NCBI GenBank assembly: GCA_900465675.1
Contig: UBJR01000002.1
Span: forward strand, 389,001 to 453,000
Reading direction: 5' to 3'
Source: Hyphomicrobiales bacterium
Lineage (GTDB): Bacteria; Pseudomonadota; Alphaproteobacteria; Rhizobiales; Rhizobiaceae
Length of the DNA stretch: 64,000 bases
Below, piece after piece: positions 62,922 through 64,000 of the stretch (positions within the stretch are counted from its first letter, which is position 1; each line of letters begins with the position of its first letter). Below the pieces are notes generated by a model that saw nothing but the letters and a program-made list of their open reading frames with translations, was not told the origin of the DNA and ran no database searches. A program made the position numbers and the translations under genes.

Positions 62922-63728
62922 CTATAGGCCGCTGGTCAGCACCCGCTGACATGTCGGCGACAGCCGTTGAAAGTTATCCCGCAGACAATTGACCCCACGG
63001 CCGCCACCGAGCGGCACCGAGCGGCAAAGCGCCCGGAAATCCGGTCCGCAGGTGCGGCGGAGAACAATCAGTTCTTCGCGTGGCGTGAATGACGCCATCG
63101 GCATCGCTGCCATCGCTCCGGCACCACCGGCCGCCTTGGCTGTATTGGTAGCAGGAAGAGACGATCCGCTTCCTCCAATCGCGCCAATGGCGGCCTGACA
63201 GGATGGCGAAAGCGCCGCATTATGCTGCTGCAGGCAGGCAAGCGCCTGCGCTCCACCCGGCGTCACACCCGAGCACTGCGCCATGAAGTCCGAGCGGCAC
63301 GCCGATTTGATCGCATCGCGCTGCGCCTCCGTCGGCTGCGCAGTCTGTTTTGGGGAAACGGCCGGAGCTGCGGCTGTGGTTGGCTGGACCGCCGGCGTTT
63401 GCGCCGGCGCAGCATCGGTCGATTTCTTCTTCGTCCCGCCCAAAGCCGAGATCGCGTCGCGGCAGGCCTTGGAGAGCGATGCATCATGCTGCTGAAGGCA
63501 ATTCAACGCCTCCATGCCCCCGGGCGTCACACCCGAACATTGCGCAATGAAATCGGAGCGGCACGCCGACCGGACCGCATTCCGCTGGGCATCAGTCGGT
63601 TGCTGCGCGTAAGTTGCGCCGGCCGCAAGGCACATCGCGGACGAGACAAGAAGGCCGAAGGCCCTGCTCGCTGAAAACGAGAATCTGATATGCAGAATAT
63701 TCGCCAGAAAGGCCGCAAATTTCCCCAT
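62922..63728 (-). CDS. Secreted protein with three Cys-rich (GLG1-like) repeats
   Basis: 268 residues from ATG 63728, preceded by GGGAGGGAG. A signal peptide ends near ATYAQQ. Three repeats of about 45 residues (roughly 45-90, 115-160 and 215-265) share the pattern ACRSDFxAQCSGVTPGGxxALxCLQQH, four Cys each, as in the Cys-rich FGFR/GLG1 family. Repeats 1 and 2 are very similar, repeat 3 more diverged (TCGPDFRALCRSVPLGGG). Pro/Ala/Thr-rich linkers join them. Function is unknown. Confidence 0.85.
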   Translation of the reverse strand: MGKFAAFLANILHIRFSFSASRAFGLLVSSAMCLAAGATYAQQPTDAQRNAVRSACRSDFIAQCSGVTPGGMEALNCLQQHDASLSKACRDAISALGGTKKKSTDAAPAQTPAVQPTTAAAPAVSPKQTAQPTEAQRDAIKSACRSDFMAQCSGVTPGGAQALACLQQHNAALSPSCQAAIGAIGGSGSSLPATNTAKAAGGAGAMAAMPMASFTPREELIVLRRTCGPDFRALCRSVPLGGGRGVNCLRDNFQRLSPTCQRVLTSGL

Positions 63729-64000
63729 GGCTCCCTCCCCGAGGAAGAAATTATCTGGATATATGCAGATACGTGGCGGGGCCGATGAAATAACGCTGGC
63801 CTGACAAACTGTCGCCACGCAGGGCATGATCAAAATCTATCACTGCAGGTTTACATTAGCACGTAAATATACTGTCGTGAAGATTGCGTCGTGAGACATG
63901 GCGAGCGGTAGAGTCTTCAGCCTGCCAGTCTACTTCATTTCTTCCGCGCCCAATTCCGCGTGCCGTCCGGTCACACCAAGGTTGAACGCAAAAGCCCCGC
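63729..64000. other. Terminal 272 bases, no gene seen
   Basis: The stretch upstream of the Cys-rich gene holds its promoter region (AT-rich near 63840-63880). No credible coding frame or RNA was found up to the window edge. Confidence 0.4.

Overview
The window is ordinary chromosomal DNA of an alphaproteobacterium, most likely Rhizobium (R. etli / R. leguminosarum / Agrobacterium neighbourhood). The evidence is high GC, rhizobial gene order (dnaX-ybaB-recR with the SRP RNA just upstream; a FYDLN_acid gene next to cmk-rpsA), a CycM-type membrane-anchored cytochrome c, a RIME-like palindrome, and many ABC sugar-uptake and Gfo/Idh/MocA genes. No transposase, phage, plasmid replication or CRISPR sequence was seen. 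Functions are inferred from the sequence alone; no database search was run.

Region 1 (1-19.3 kb) is mostly housekeeping. A lytic transglycosylase (cut by the window edge), recR, ybaB and dnaX lie on the minus strand below the ffs RNA. A HIT-nudC pair is followed by a WYL regulator, a small protein and a VOC protein, with a strong palindrome between regulator and targets. Then come pheA-kdsB, cycM, an AEC carrier, a MarR-DUF1398 pair with a perfect inverted repeat over its promoter, a PfkB-family adenosine kinase, an SH3 protein, a 2-hydroxyacid dehydrogenase, the overlapping set recF-moeB/thiF-GNAT, and a secreted Gly/His-rich repeat protein.

Region 2 (19.7-30.3 kb) holds tRNA-Ala(GGC), a FYDLN_acid protein, a PaiB-like flavoprotein overlapping cmk, rpsA, a large unrecognised acidic protein, a short RNase D, and the gabTD operon for GABA use. 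gabTD is divergent from a MerR-XRE-cupin fusion regulator. slyX follows.

Region 3 (30.3-53.1 kb) is a carbohydrate island. It starts with uxaC-uxuB, a RIME-like repeat and a dimethylglycine-dehydrogenase-like flavoenzyme with a choline-kinase-like partner. Two divergent operons then flank a TetR gene: a complete ABC importer with a Gfo/Idh dehydrogenase on the minus strand, and Gfo/Idh - DUF993 - sugar isomerase/epimerase - Gfo/Idh on the plus strand. The same 15-bp inverted repeat (TAACT-N5-GTTAC) lies in front of both operons, and a close copy precedes uxaC, suggesting one regulon. A second unit has a LacI regulator, a DUF2264 protein and a 2-hydroxyacid dehydrogenase, divergent from a lone substrate-binding protein similar to the first importer's. 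Together these look like an uncharacterised oxidoreductive sugar or glycoside pathway feeding into uronate-type catabolism.

Region 4 (53.1-64 kb) carries a methyltransferase/kinase-like/coiled-coil protein resembling the O-antigen terminator WbdD in layout, a ChaA-type cation antiporter, a DedA protein, an RND efflux pump without its outer-membrane channel, a DUF2092 protein with a small exported partner, and a secreted protein with three Cys-rich repeats.
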